64,000 bases of DNA from Bacillota bacterium (GCA_023386955.1 JAEWIS010000053.1:62001-126000), one strand, 5' to 3'; positions 50,578 through 59,412 are shown, counted from the first letter of the stretch. Notes: generated from the letters alone by a model not told the origin. Translations and numbers: made by a program.

Positions 50578-52533
50578 ATGGAAAGCCAGAGCATACGCCG
50601 GGAGCCGGCATCCGAAGAGAGGTTACGGGAGAATGGAGCAGCCGATGCCGCCCCGGTCAGTTTGCAGCTGATCCCTGATTACTGTGATGCTTCGGCTGCA
50701 TTGTTTGGCAACGATATACAATGGATTGCTCTGGCCAAAGCCGCATTTTCCGATTGGGCCAAGCAGGCAGAGCCGGTTATGCATGCGGAAGCCAAGGGCT
50801 GGTTTATCCGGGACGTATCGGGCAGCTGGCTGGAATTCCGGGAGTCGGAACTGTTTGGCTGCGCGGCGGAGGAGCTGCGGGAGGGTTTGCTGGGGCTTGG
50901 CCTGGAAGAGCCCGGCAATGTCCTGTTCCAGCTGTCAGGGGAGCGGATTGCTCAGGTTGTGCTGCATGACTGCCGCGGCAACCCCGCCCTGCTGTTGGGG
51001 ATGGTCATGCGGGAAGGATATCCCGCAAGCCTGGATAATTTATTGAGGCTTGCATTGGGCTTCCCTAGCTGGCTTTACGTACATATCGAAAAAACGGCAG
51101 GCGCCTTTTTACGGGCTGAGCGGCTTGTGGAGGAGCGGGAGGCCCGCAAGAAGGACATCCTGTTCCAGATGGCCCTGGACCTCTATTCCAAAATCGATAC
51201 GGACGAGGTGCTTGGGGGCATCATCCGCCGGATTAATGAGCTGTATCCGGAGGCGCGGATCGACCTCCTCATGACCCAGGATCAGCCCCGTTCGGGACTG
51301 CCGGTGAAGGTTCTGAATTTTACGGGCATGGACGAGCATGTCTGCACCAGAGCGTTTATGGAGGGCAAAATCGTCATTGACGAATGTTTGCAACCCGGTG
51401 AATTTCAGATGGCCGTTCCCATCAGCGGGAAACAGGGGATTTACGGGGTCATGCACCTGCATTCCCATAAGGGCAACTTCGGCCCGTCGGATGCCCAGAT
51501 CATGAAGGTGCTCTCCAGCGCCGCCGGATCGGCCTTCGAGAATGCCAAGCTGTATGAGCAGTCCAATCTTCTGGTGAATGAGCTGCGGCTGATTAATGAG
51601 CTGACCAAACAGCTGAACCAGAGTCTCAAAATGCATGATATTTTCAACTTCGCCTCAGCTGAGCTGATGCAGATATTCAAGGCGGATTACTGCTGCATCC
51701 TCCAGCTTGACCAGGAGACCGGCAAATTTGCGGTGCATGCGGCCAATGTTCCGGCCATCCTGCATGAAACCTTCGATGAAAACTCCGGCTTCGCGGGAAT
51801 GGTGTGCAAATCCAAGGAGCCGGTGATCATCTCCGACTATTGGGCCAAGCCGCAAGCCCCTGTTTCCCGGCTGATGCAGCTTACCGGCGCCCGCTCCCTG
51901 ATCGTGGCTCCCCTGATTGTCCATGAAGAAGCCAAAGGGGCCATTCTGGTGGCCCATCAGCAGCCCGGTTTCTTTTCCTACGACAATTACAAGCTGCTGC
52001 AGGTTCTGGCCGGGCACATCGGCTTGGCGCTCACCAACGCCTCCCTGCATGCGGAGGTGCGGCGGATGGTGATCACCGACAACCTGACGGGGTTATATGC
52101 CCGCAATTTCCTGGACGAGCAGGTGGGCAACCATCAGAAGAAGGATATTTGCGGCTCCCTGATTGTGGTGGACATCGACTATTTCAAGCAGGTCAACGAT
52201 ACATACGGGCATCAGGTGGGAGACGAAATCCTGATCCAGGTAAGCAAAATCATCCGCTCCTGCATCCGGGACACGGACATAGCAGCCCGGTGGGGCGGCG
52301 AGGAGCTGGCCATCTACTTGCCGCAAGTGATGACGGAGCAGTCCCTGAAGATTGCCGAACGCATCCGCTTCCGTGTGGAGAAGGATACCCGCCCTTCCGT
52401 GACCGTTTCCTGCGGGGTGTCCGAGTGGCACTGGAAGGATGACAAAATCAGTGTGGAGAGCCTGTTCTACCGATCGGATATGGCGTTGTACAAGGCGAAG
52501 CATGTGGGGCGCAACCGGATCATGATCGGGTAA
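50578..52533 (+). CDS. Diguanylate cyclase with two GAF-like domains
   Basis: A 651-aa cytoplasmic signalling protein. A poorly conserved N-terminal region (1-190) is followed by two GAF-like domains (about 195-335 and 350-485) and a C-terminal GGDEF domain. The active site is GGEEL (573-577), an accepted variant, with the product-inhibition I-site RDTD (564-567) five residues before Trp-Gly-Gly. DNLTGLYARNFL marks the domain start. It likely makes c-di-GMP in response to a small ligand. An upstream hairpin (AGGCACCCC / GGGAGTGCCT) is not a c-di-GMP riboswitch. Confidence 0.93.
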   Translation: MESQSIRREPASEERLRENGAADAAPVSLQLIPDYCDASAALFGNDIQWIALAKAAFSDWAKQAEPVMHAEAKGWFIRDVSGSWLEFRESELFGCAAEELREGLLGLGLEEPGNVLFQLSGERIAQVVLHDCRGNPALLLGMVMREGYPASLDNLLRLALGFPSWLYVHIEKTAGAFLRAERLVEEREARKKDILFQMALDLYSKIDTDEVLGGIIRRINELYPEARIDLLMTQDQPRSGLPVKVLNFTGMDEHVCTRAFMEGKIVIDECLQPGEFQMAVPISGKQGIYGVMHLHSHKGNFGPSDAQIMKVLSSAAGSAFENAKLYEQSNLLVNELRLINELTKQLNQSLKMHDIFNFASAELMQIFKADYCCILQLDQETGKFAVHAANVPAILHETFDENSGFAGMVCKSKEPVIISDYWAKPQAPVSRLMQLTGARSLIVAPLIVHEEAKGAILVAHQQPGFFSYDNYKLLQVLAGHIGLALTNASLHAEVRRMVITDNLTGLYARNFLDEQVGNHQKKDICGSLIVVDIDYFKQVNDTYGHQVGDEILIQVSKIIRSCIRDTDIAARWGGEELAIYLPQVMTEQSLKIAERIRFRVEKDTRPSVTVSCGVSEWHWKDDKISVESLFYRSDMALYKAKHVGRNRIMIG

Positions 52534-52557
52534 AATTCCAGAGTCACAAGAAGACCG

Positions 52558-52580
52558 AAACCACCTTAGGGTGGTTTTTT
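52558..52580 (+). terminator. Terminator of the diguanylate cyclase gene
   Basis: AAACCACC pairs with GGTGGTTT across TTAG, followed by Ts to 52580. Confidence 0.8.
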
Positions 52581-52676
52581 GCGTTTTAAAGACGGGTAAA
52601 CAACCCCGGCTTGGGATAAGCTAACTTATCTGTTGAGCGGTTGGCATTGAATCAATGGTTCGAAGGAGGGCTGTTC

Positions 52677-53327
52677 ATGCGTGGTATGAAGCCTGCAATA
52701 GCGGCAGCTGTCATCGGAGCGGGCATGTGGCTCTCCGGGGGCTGCAGCGGAGCGGAAGGGCCGCAGATGGCCGGTGATTCGGACAGGGGAGAGAGCCTTC
52801 TGGTCAGAGCTTTATCCGAGCTGGACAAGGGCAGAATCACGGTGAAGGCGTCCGGGGCGGAAATTGTCACCGACGGTATCGTCCTGCCTGCGATTCAGCC
52901 GGAGCTACTGGCTTCTACTTGGGGCCGCTGGTCTGCAGACTACCGGGAAGCGGTCAAGCTGGTGCAGCTGATGGACCGCTCCGTTGAGATCCAGCGGCCC
53001 ACGGCCCAGCTGCAGGCGACGACTCTGGTGGTTTCCTTGGCGCCGGAAAGCTGGAGCCGTGCCGTGAAGGAAGCAATGGAGCTGCGGCTGGCTGAGCTGC
53101 GGCGGGCAACGGAGCTGCTGGCGGACCAACAGGCCCGAGGCGCAGCAGAAAAGGAGCTCGATGCCTTAGAGGCAATGGCCCGATCCTTGACAGCGGAGGG
53201 CAGCTGCACCATCCGTCTGAACCCGGCTACGGGGAAGCCGGAGCGGCTCATTATGGAGAGCCGGATGGTTTATGGGGAAACGGGCGGGGCGCGGGGGGAA
53301 ACAGTTCGAACAATATACGATTTTTAA
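52677..53327 (+). CDS. Probable lipoprotein, unknown function
   Basis: A 216-aa protein. The signal peptide MRGMKPAIAAAVIGAGMWLSGGC ends in an atypical lipobox (SGGC). The mature part is helical and contains an Ala/Glu/Leu-rich stretch (AMELRLAELRRATELLADQQARGAAEKELDALEAMARSL). The ATG follows AAGGAGG by 7 nt. No named family is recognised. Confidence 0.8.
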   Translation: MRGMKPAIAAAVIGAGMWLSGGCSGAEGPQMAGDSDRGESLLVRALSELDKGRITVKASGAEIVTDGIVLPAIQPELLASTWGRWSADYREAVKLVQLMDRSVEIQRPTAQLQATTLVVSLAPESWSRAVKEAMELRLAELRRATELLADQQARGAAEKELDALEAMARSLTAEGSCTIRLNPATGKPERLIMESRMVYGETGGARGETVRTIYDF

Positions 53328-53331
53328 GGCG

Positions 53332-53359
53332 TTTACATCATGTGCAAACATGGTACAAT
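53332..53359 (+). promoter_or_regulatory. Promoter of the TVP38-type gene
   Basis: TTTACA (53332-53337), 16 bp, TACAAT (53354-53359) with TGG ahead of it. Its position rules out the upstream ATG at 53340 as the translation start. Confidence 0.7.
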
Positions 53360-53390
53360 AGGGGAGGGAATTGGACAGGGGGTTAATTTT

Positions 53391-54074
53391 TTGGTTAAAA
53401 GCTGGCAAAAGGCGGGGCGGATTCTCCTCCCGGTCTGTTTAATTGCGGCGGCGGTGGCATTTATTCTGTTTACCGATACCGGCAAGCATCTTACTCGTAT
53501 GAATGTGCAGCAGCTCTCGGACTATTTGCGCTCTTTCGGAGCCTTTTCCGTCATTTTGGGAATGGCCATTGTTTATGTTCAGGTTATGGTGCCGTTTATT
53601 CCATTTGTCCTGGTAGCCGGAGCGAATGTGCTTGTATTCGGGCTGGGCTGGGGGATTGCCATCAACTATCTGATGGCCGTGCTCGGGGCCATTACAGCCT
53701 TCGGGTTCGCCCGTTCGGCAGGCAGAGCCAAGGCTGAGAAAACCCTGTCGCGTTACAATGCCGTCCGCGTGTTCAACAAGCGGATGGAGGAGAACGGCTT
53801 TTTTTACGTCCTGCTGGGCCGGCTGATTCCGGTTATCCCCTCAACTGCCGTAAGCCTGGGGGCAGGGGTGGTCAAGATTAAGGCGCGGGATTATATTCTG
53901 GCTACCGTTATCGGCAAGCTGCCCATTGTTCTGTTGGAATCCTTCATCGGCCATGATCTGCTCCACTTCAGCCAATACAAAGGCAGGCTGGCCATTTTAT
54001 GCGCCGTCTTTGTAATGCTGCTGGCTCTCGGCACGGTGTTCAAGAACAAGCTGACCGGCAAGCCGGTCAAATAA
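53391..54074 (+). CDS. TVP38/TMEM64-family membrane protein
   Basis: A 227-aa polytopic protein with about six hydrophobic segments and the SNARE-associated/DedA-like signature FAFV-type helix AVLGAITAFGFARSAGRAKAEK ... GLLGRLIPVIPSTAVSLGAGVVKI. Relatives are lipid scramblase-like or transporters of unknown substrate. The TTG at 53391 is chosen because earlier codons lie in the promoter; GGGGG precedes it by about 9 nt. Confidence 0.85.
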   Translation: MVKSWQKAGRILLPVCLIAAAVAFILFTDTGKHLTRMNVQQLSDYLRSFGAFSVILGMAIVYVQVMVPFIPFVLVAGANVLVFGLGWGIAINYLMAVLGAITAFGFARSAGRAKAEKTLSRYNAVRVFNKRMEENGFFYVLLGRLIPVIPSTAVSLGAGVVKIKARDYILATVIGKLPIVLLESFIGHDLLHFSQYKGRLAILCAVFVMLLALGTVFKNKLTGKPVK

Positions 54075-54076
54075 CC

Positions 54077-54115
54077 GGGGCCGCTCTGTCGCAGCAACTG
54101 CGGAGGAGCGGCCCG
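54077..54115 (+). other. Strong stem-loop without a T-run before the M29 gene
   Basis: GGGCCGCTC and GAGCGGCCC form a 9-bp GC-rich stem with an inner GTCGCAG-CAA-CTGCGG stem. It ends 5 bp before the next ribosome site, so it may affect mRNA stability or translation rather than terminate transcription. Confidence 0.6.
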
Positions 54116-54134
54116 CCATGTGAAAGGAGACATT

Positions 54135-55250
54135 ATGCGCGATCCCAGACTTCAAACCTTGGCGAAAAACCTGATTGAATATTCCCTGGATGTACAGCCG
54201 GGGGATAAGGTGCTTATCGATATGTTGGGCTCCGAGAAGGAAATTGTCCGGTGCCTGGTGGAAGAGGTCTACAAAAGGGGCGGTATGCCGTTTGTGGAGC
54301 TGCGTGATGCCGCTGTGCTTGCCAGCATCCTCAAAGGCTGCACCGAGGAGCAAATCCAAACCTGGGCCAAGCTGGATCTGGCCCGGATGAAGGAGATGCA
54401 ATGCTACATCAGCATCCGCGGAGGAGACAACCAAAGCGAGCTGTCGGATGTGCCCGAGGACAAGATGAAGCTGTACAGCCGGCTGTACAGCCATCCGGTT
54501 CATATGGAGCAGCGTGTGGAGCATACCCGCTGGGCCATTCTGCGTTATCCCAATGCGGCTATGGCTCAGCTGGCGGGAACCAGCACTCAAGCCTTCGAAG
54601 ACTTCTACTTCGATGTGTGCAACCTGGATTACGCCCGTATGGCGGAGGCCATGGACCCGCTCCAGGAGCTTATGAACAAAACCGACCGGGTTCGCATCAC
54701 CGGCCCGGGCACGGACATTTCCTTCTCCATTAAGGGCATCGGCTCAGTCAAGTGCTGCGGCCGCCGCAACATCCCGGACGGAGAGCTGTATACCGCTCCC
54801 GTACGCAACTCCGTGAATGGTGTCATCAGCTACAATACACCCTCCATCAATGGTGGCGTAACCTATGAAAACATCCGGTTTGTCTTCAAGGACGGCAAAA
54901 TTGTGGAAGCCACCGCCAACCATACGGACCGGATCAATGCGGTTCTGGATGCGGATGAAGGAGCCCGGTATATCGGGGAATTCAGCTTCGGCTTTAATCC
55001 GTATATCCAGCATCCGATGAAGGATACCCTCTTCGATGAGAAGATAGACGGAAGCCTCCATTTTACCCCCGGACAGGCCTATAAAGCTGCGAACAACGGC
55101 AATGTGTCCAGCGTGCACTGGGATCTGGTGCTGATCCAGCGTCCGGAATACGGCGGCGGGGAAATCTGGTTTGACGATGTGCTGATCCGCAAGGACGGAC
55201 GCTTTGTTCTGCCGGAGCTGGAGGTTTTGAATCCGGAGAATCTGAAGTAG
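54135..55250 (+). CDS. M29-family aminopeptidase
   Basis: A 371-aa metallo-aminopeptidase of the AmpS/PepS (M29) family. Conserved segments: EYSLDVQPGDKVLIDM, HTRWAILRYPNAAMAQ, GTDISFSI, NIPDGELYTAPVRNSVNG, FSFGFNP and SVHWDLVLIQRPEYGGGEIWFDDVLIRKDGRFV. It releases N-terminal residues from peptides in the cytoplasm. The ATG at 54135 follows AAAGGAGA; the GTG at 54120 overlaps that site. Confidence 0.92.
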   Translation: MRDPRLQTLAKNLIEYSLDVQPGDKVLIDMLGSEKEIVRCLVEEVYKRGGMPFVELRDAAVLASILKGCTEEQIQTWAKLDLARMKEMQCYISIRGGDNQSELSDVPEDKMKLYSRLYSHPVHMEQRVEHTRWAILRYPNAAMAQLAGTSTQAFEDFYFDVCNLDYARMAEAMDPLQELMNKTDRVRITGPGTDISFSIKGIGSVKCCGRRNIPDGELYTAPVRNSVNGVISYNTPSINGGVTYENIRFVFKDGKIVEATANHTDRINAVLDADEGARYIGEFSFGFNPYIQHPMKDTLFDEKIDGSLHFTPGQAYKAANNGNVSSVHWDLVLIQRPEYGGGEIWFDDVLIRKDGRFVLPELEVLNPENLK

Positions 55251-55271
55251 AGAAAGCTGAAAAGTTCAGCT

Positions 55272-55300
55272 TGCTTGTAACCCTTTTCACATGTATTATT
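55272..55300 (+). promoter_or_regulatory. Promoter of the HPr-like gene
   Basis: TTGCTT (55272-55277), 17 bp, TATTAT (55295-55300), 63 bp before the ATG. Confidence 0.6.
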
Positions 55301-55362
55301 AAGGTAAGTTTTTCTAGGGTTCACCCAAAAATAAAAAGTTGCTTAACTATGGAGGGATTACA

Positions 55363-55611
55363 ATGCCTAATGCCAATAACGCTGCGATTGTAGAAATTTC
55401 CCAAACTGCCAACAAATTCCGGTCTTCCATCGTCCTTCAATACGATAACAAGTATATCGACGTGAAGAGTATCCTCGGATTGTTCACTACGCTTCTGGCA
55501 AGCGGTACATATAATCTGCATGTTCACGGTCCGGATGCGGACGACGCCAAGAAGGCCATGGTTGAGGTGTTCGCCAAGCACAACATGACCGTAAACGCGG
55601 TTAACGACTAA
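55363..55611 (+). CDS. HPr-like protein lacking the phospho-histidine segment
   Basis: An 82-aa protein aligning with HPr from residue 18 or so onward: IVEISQTANKFRSSIVLQYDNKYIDVKSILGLFTTLLASGTYNLHVHGPDADDAKKAMVEVF. Ser36 in VKSILG corresponds to the regulatory Ser46 of HPr. The GIHARP segment with His15 is absent, replaced by MPNANNAA, so it cannot carry PTS phosphate. By analogy with Crh it may be a CcpA cofactor or HPr kinase substrate. It starts 6 nt after GGAGGG, is monocistronic and has its own terminator. Confidence 0.85.
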   Translation: MPNANNAAIVEISQTANKFRSSIVLQYDNKYIDVKSILGLFTTLLASGTYNLHVHGPDADDAKKAMVEVFAKHNMTVNAVND

Positions 55612-55644
55612 TTTCTTAGGAGCGGCCGCCAACGGCTGCAAGTG

Positions 55645-55673
55645 AAACCTGCCTGTAGAGGGCAGGTTTTTTT
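55645..55673 (+). terminator. Terminator of the HPr-like gene
   Basis: AAACCTGCC pairs with GGCAGGTTT, then TTTT to 55673. Confidence 0.85.
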
Positions 55674-55699
55674 CTATTATCCGAATTCTGCAAAGGCCT

Positions 55700-55863
55700 T
55701 AGGGTGTGTTTGAAACTCCGAGGGGAGCAAATTTTAGCGAGTTTTCGTTCCAGGCAAGGCACTTGCCCGCGGGCGTATCGGGGGTACGTCAAGGGGAGGT
55801 AACGAAGTCAGGGGCGAAAAGGCGTTGAAAGGTGCCCTCAAGCGAGTTTTCAGACACGCCCTA
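55700..55863. mobile_element. MITE-like 164-bp element with inverted ends
   Basis: The ends TAGGGTGTGTTTGAAACTC (55700-55718) and GAGTTTTCAGACACGCCCTA (55844-55863) are imperfect inverted repeats, followed inward by CGAGGG and preceded by CCCTCAAG. The interior has no ORF. The termini match the 58-bp palindrome at 4710-4767. The size, ends and lack of coding capacity suggest a non-autonomous element. Flanks (CTTAG / CTAG) hint at a TA- or CTAG-type target. Confidence 0.7.
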
Positions 55864-55946
55864 GGGCGGCTTACTTGTTTATTCTTTCATTTTCGAATAA
55901 TATAGAGCATAAGAGATGTTTTTTTGGAGGCAGGGGGAGTTCTAGA

Positions 55947-56234
55947 ATGCAGCAGCCGGAAATCATGCGGGATCTCAAGCAGAAGTCTCTCAACCTTTTG
56001 CAGGAAGATGCGGAGCGCATTGAGAAGCTGATTGAAATACAAATGGAGAATTTGACCACCCGAAAGTGTCCCCTCTATGAAGAGGTGCTCGACACCCAGA
56101 TGTACGGGCTTTCCCGTCAGGTGGATTTTGCCATACGTGCAGGACTGGTGGTTGAAGAGGACGGCAAGCAGATCATGAGCAGGCTTGAGCGGAATCTGGC
56201 CCTTCTGTTTGAAGCACAAAGCCCGAAGGAGTAA
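55947..56234 (+). CDS. ylaN: YlaN/UPF0358 family protein
   Basis: A 95-aa helical protein closely matching Bacillus YlaN: LLQEDAERIEKLIEIQMENLTTRKCPLYEEVLDTQMYGLSRQVDFAIRAGLV. YlaN binds iron and has been reported to relieve Fur repression; it is important for growth under low iron. The ATG at 55947 follows GGGGGAG. ftsW lies 2 kb away; in Bacillus the two are adjacent. Confidence 0.95.
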   Translation: MQQPEIMRDLKQKSLNLLQEDAERIEKLIEIQMENLTTRKCPLYEEVLDTQMYGLSRQVDFAIRAGLVVEEDGKQIMSRLERNLALLFEAQSPKE

Positions 56235-56264
56235 CCGGCAGGTTGCTTCCTCGGGCTTTTTTTT
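56220..56264 (+). terminator. Terminator overlapping the ylaN stop
   Basis: AGCCCGAAGGAG pairs with CTTCCTCGGGCT, then eight Ts. The 5' arm includes the final ylaN codons. Confidence 0.85.
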
Positions 56265-56308
56265 GTGGGTATTTATGGGGAACGGTCGGCTTCAGGCCGT
56301 AAATGACA

Positions 56309-57382
56309 TTACATCAGGAGAAAGAAGGCAAAACCCAGAATCACGTAAACGGTCAGCAGCAGGACACCCTCGTACCAGTTAGTGGAGCCGTCCCGGGAGA
56401 TGGAGGAGGCAATAAAGACAGCCACCCCAATGGCCACCAGCTCGTGGATGGTGAACACAATATCCATGGTTTGGCCCATCAAGGCGCTGACGATTACAAG
56501 AACCGGAGCCACAAACAGGGCGATCTGCAGGCTGCTGCCAACCGCGATTTCCACAGCGGCGCCGATTTTGTTCTTCAGGGCCAGCATAATGGCGGCGGAG
56601 TGCTCTGCAGCATTGCCCACAATGGCGATGACGAAGGCGCCCACGAACAGCTCGGATAAGCCGAACCGGTGGGAGAAGTCCTCCAGCGTCCCTACCATCC
56701 ACTCGCTGACCAGGGCTACCATAACGGTTGCCAGAACCAGAAACAGGATGGAGAGCTTTTTGCTCCAGGCGGCTTCCCCATGTTCTACTGCCTCGTCGGC
56801 CAATTCATTCTTATGGGTGACCATGGAAAACAGCAGCCAGAGAAAATAAGCGGCCACCAGCAGAATAGACACCGTCAGGCTCAGTGTGGTCAGATGCTCG
56901 TGGTTCATCCGCGAGGCGAACATAGCCGGGATAAACAAGGCGATGACCGACAGCAGCATCAAGGACGAGCTGTGGGAAGCCATCCGGATGTTGTAGGTCT
57001 GGTTCTTGAATTTGAGCCCACCCAATAGCACGCTTAATCCCAATACCAGAAGCAGGTTGCCGATAATGGAGCCGGTAATACTCGCCTTGACGGTATCGAA
57101 CAGGGCGGGTTTGCCGTTAACGGCATCCTTGATCAGGATGATGGCGATAATCAGCTCGGCGGCATTGCCGAAGGTTGCATTCAGGAACCCTCCGAGCCGG
57201 TCACCGGCATAGTGGGCGACACTTTCCGTAGCTCTGCCCAGGAATCCCGCCACAAAAATAATGGCAACACCGGCCAAAGCAAACTGGAGAATCGACGACA
57301 GCCCCAGATAATGGGCACTGCCGCTGGCAATAAAGGTCAGGCCCAAGGCGAGATAAAACCAATTTTTCTTCAACAGCAACAT
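56309..57382 (-). CDS. Ca2+/H+ exchanger (CaCA/Cax family)
   Basis: A 357-aa, about 11-helix antiporter. The two inverted alpha repeats carry the acidic signatures FGNAAELIIA and VGNAAEHSAA. It resembles Bacillus YfkE, exporting Ca2+ in exchange for H+. The start ATG at 57382 follows AAAGGGTGG by about 10 nt on the minus strand. Confidence 0.93.
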   Translation of the reverse strand: MLLLKKNWFYLALGLTFIASGSAHYLGLSSILQFALAGVAIIFVAGFLGRATESVAHYAGDRLGGFLNATFGNAAELIIAIILIKDAVNGKPALFDTVKASITGSIIGNLLLVLGLSVLLGGLKFKNQTYNIRMASHSSSLMLLSVIALFIPAMFASRMNHEHLTTLSLTVSILLVAAYFLWLLFSMVTHKNELADEAVEHGEAAWSKKLSILFLVLATVMVALVSEWMVGTLEDFSHRFGLSELFVGAFVIAIVGNAAEHSAAIMLALKNKIGAAVEIAVGSSLQIALFVAPVLVIVSALMGQTMDIVFTIHELVAIGVAVFIASSISRDGSTNWYEGVLLLTVYVILGFAFFLLM

Positions 57383-57461
57383 GCAGCATGCGCCACCCTT
57401 TCCGTATGAATAAAATGCGTCCTCTGCCCGCTTTTTGGAGCGGGAATAAGAATCCTAATCG

Positions 57462-57491
57462 ATTATATACAGGACTGGCTTTTTCTGACAA
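57462..57491 (-). promoter_or_regulatory. Promoter of the Ca2+/H+ exchanger gene
   Basis: On the minus strand TTGTCA (plus 57486-57491), 18 bp, TATAAT (plus 57462-57467). Confidence 0.7.
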
Positions 57492-57534
57492 GCTGAAATT
57501 GCGGGGAAGAAAGTAGACCGGCCTGTCTGTCTCG

Positions 57535-57564
57535 TTGACGTTGGGCGGCTTCCGTTATTATAAT
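57535..57564 (+). promoter_or_regulatory. Promoter of the Asp23-family gene
   Basis: TTGACG (57535-57540), 18 bp, TATAAT (57559-57564). It is divergent from the exchanger promoter 44 bp away. Confidence 0.75.
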
Positions 57565-57599
57565 GAAGGGGAAACGATTGCAGCAAAGGAGTGGAAGCC

Positions 57600-57980
57600 A
57601 TGTCCGACATGATTGAAACGGGATTGATCCGCATATCCGATGATGTGGTGGCAACCATTGCAGGCTTGGCGACCTTGGAAACGCCGGGTATCACGGCTAT
57701 GTCCGGAGGAATCTCCGAAGGGTTCGCCAAACGGTTGAGCGGCAAAAATGTGCAGAAGGGGATTACCGTGGAAGTAGGCCAGGTAGAGGCCATTGTCCAT
57801 CTGCGCGTAATCGTCCAGTATGGCTCGAAAATTCAGGAAGTATGCCGGGAGCTGCAGTACAATGTCCGGGAAGCCATTGAGAATATGACAGGCCTGCGGG
57901 TTGTGGAGGTCAATGTCAAGGTGGAGGGTGTGTCTTTCCGTGAAGAAGAGACGGAGGAGCCCCAGAAGCTGCTAAAATAA
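57600..57980 (+). CDS. Asp23/Gls24 family envelope stress protein
   Basis: A 126-aa protein of the DUF322/Asp23 family: IRISDDVVATIAGLATLETPGITAMSGG and VEVGQVEAIVHLRVIVQYGSKIQEVCRELQYNVREAIENMTGLRVVEVNVKVEGV. Members coat the inner membrane face or respond to alkaline and envelope stress. The ATG at 57600 is 8 nt after AAAGGAG; the GTG at 57591 overlaps it. Confidence 0.93.
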   Translation: MSDMIETGLIRISDDVVATIAGLATLETPGITAMSGGISEGFAKRLSGKNVQKGITVEVGQVEAIVHLRVIVQYGSKIQEVCRELQYNVREAIENMTGLRVVEVNVKVEGVSFREEETEEPQKLLK

Positions 57981-57994
57981 GTGCTCCGGATACG

Positions 57995-58034
57995 AAGAAG
58001 GAGAGGCTCCGCTTGGGGCCTCTCCTTCTTTTCC
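57995..58034 (+). terminator. Terminator between the Asp23-family gene and ftsW
   Basis: AAGAAGGAGAGGC (57995-58007) pairs with GCCTCTCCTTCTT (58018-58030), then TTCCC. It may work weakly on the ftsW side too. Confidence 0.75.
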
Positions 58035-58038
58035 CGGT

Positions 58039-59226
58039 TTACCGGGATACCGCTTGTTTCCGCCGGTTATTGTGCGCCGCTGTACCGCGGCTGTGGGCTT
58101 CCTCCGCCTCCCGGTTATAATCCCGGGATATCCCCAGGAGTATGCCGAGGCTGGCCAGAGTGACCAGCACCGAGGTGCCCCCGTAGCTGATCAGCGGCAG
58201 CGTCACTCCTGTCAGGGGAATGGAATTGGTCACTCCGCCCAGATTGATTAACGCCTGAATGGCAATGGTGCCGATAATGCCGATCCCCGTCAGGCTGGCG
58301 AAGGTGTCCGTTGCACGCAGCGCCACAATGATGCCCCGCCAGATGAACAGGAGATAAACCAGCAGGAAGAGGGAGCTGCCGAGAAACCCCAGTTCCTCCC
58401 CGATAATGGAGAAAATAAAGTCATTGTGGGGCGCGGGCAAAAAATGAAGCTTTTGGATGCTTTGGCCGAAGCCCGCTCCCGTCCAGCCGCCATGGCCAAA
58501 GGCATAAAGCGATTGGATCACATGAAAGCCCGAGCCGGTTTCGTCCGCCCAAGGGTCCAGGAAGGTGGTAATTCTCTCCATCCGGTAGCCGAATTCGGAA
58601 TTGGCCAGGAACATAATAACCAGGACCACAGAAACCAAGGCTCCACCCACGGCTCCCAGGAAAGCCAGCTGCTTCAGATTGGCTCCTCCGACAATGATGA
58701 CCAGGAGCGCCCCCATGGAGAGGATCACGGCAGAGCCGAAGTCCGGCTGCAGCATAATCAGGAACGCTACCATACCTACGATGAACAGGGCGGGAAGCAG
58801 GCCTTTTTGGAAGTCGCGGAACTTCTCTTCCTTCTTGGCGATCAAAGCGGCCAGGTACATCACAACTGCAATCTTGGCAAATTCCGAGGGCTGCAGCTGA
58901 AGAGGTCCGATGGGAAACCAACTCCGTGCGCCTTTTACTTCTTTGCCGATAAACGGGACCAGGACAAGAGAGATCATTACGATCATGAAAAAGAGGGGAG
59001 TCAGCTTCTTCAGCTTGGTATAATGGATATTCATGCAAAAAATCATGCCGATAATGCCCAGCACGATGCCGAGAATCTGTTTCTTGGTAAAAAACAGGGC
59101 ATCCCCGTTGTAATAGGCTGCCGACATGGAGCTGGCGCTGAACACCATAATGAGTCCGAATGCAACCAGGGCGAAAGTCAGAATCAGCAGCAAAAAATCG
59201 GGAGTTCCCCTGCGGGTTGTATTCAT
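58039..59226 (-). CDS. ftsW: Septal peptidoglycan polymerase FtsW
   Basis: A 395-aa SEDS-family protein with about ten membrane helices. Typical segments: FSASSMSAAYYNGD, GARSWFPIGPLQLQPSEFAKIA, LQPDFGSAVIL, FLPAPHNDFIFSIIGEELGF and LPLISYGGTS. FtsW polymerises lipid II with a partner class B PBP. RodA and SpoVE are close relatives; proximity to ylaN favours FtsW. No clear ribosome site lies at normal distance from ATG 59226. Confidence 0.9.
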   Translation of the reverse strand: MNTTRRGTPDFLLLILTFALVAFGLIMVFSASSMSAAYYNGDALFFTKKQILGIVLGIIGMIFCMNIHYTKLKKLTPLFFMIVMISLVLVPFIGKEVKGARSWFPIGPLQLQPSEFAKIAVVMYLAALIAKKEEKFRDFQKGLLPALFIVGMVAFLIMLQPDFGSAVILSMGALLVIIVGGANLKQLAFLGAVGGALVSVVLVIMFLANSEFGYRMERITTFLDPWADETGSGFHVIQSLYAFGHGGWTGAGFGQSIQKLHFLPAPHNDFIFSIIGEELGFLGSSLFLLVYLLFIWRGIIVALRATDTFASLTGIGIIGTIAIQALINLGGVTNSIPLTGVTLPLISYGGTSVLVTLASLGILLGISRDYNREAEEAHSRGTAAHNNRRKQAVSR

Positions 59227-59312
59227 GGCGTTGCATCACGCCCCCTACCTATGTAATCGAATCTCAGAACCTTAAGAATCCGGCTCCCAATGGGAGTACG
59301 ATTCATGTTATC

Positions 59313-59341
59313 ATGATAGTATGTTTCCGGCACTTCCGCAA
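59313..59341 (-). promoter_or_regulatory. Promoter of ftsW
   Basis: On the minus strand TTGCGG (plus 59336-59341), 17 bp, TATCAT (plus 59313-59318). Confidence 0.6.
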
Positions 59342-59412
59342 GGTGATGAAGCAAGAGAAAGAAGCGTCTTGGAATAGATAGATTCAGATCAAATAGTCGG
59401 AGGAGCTTTGTC

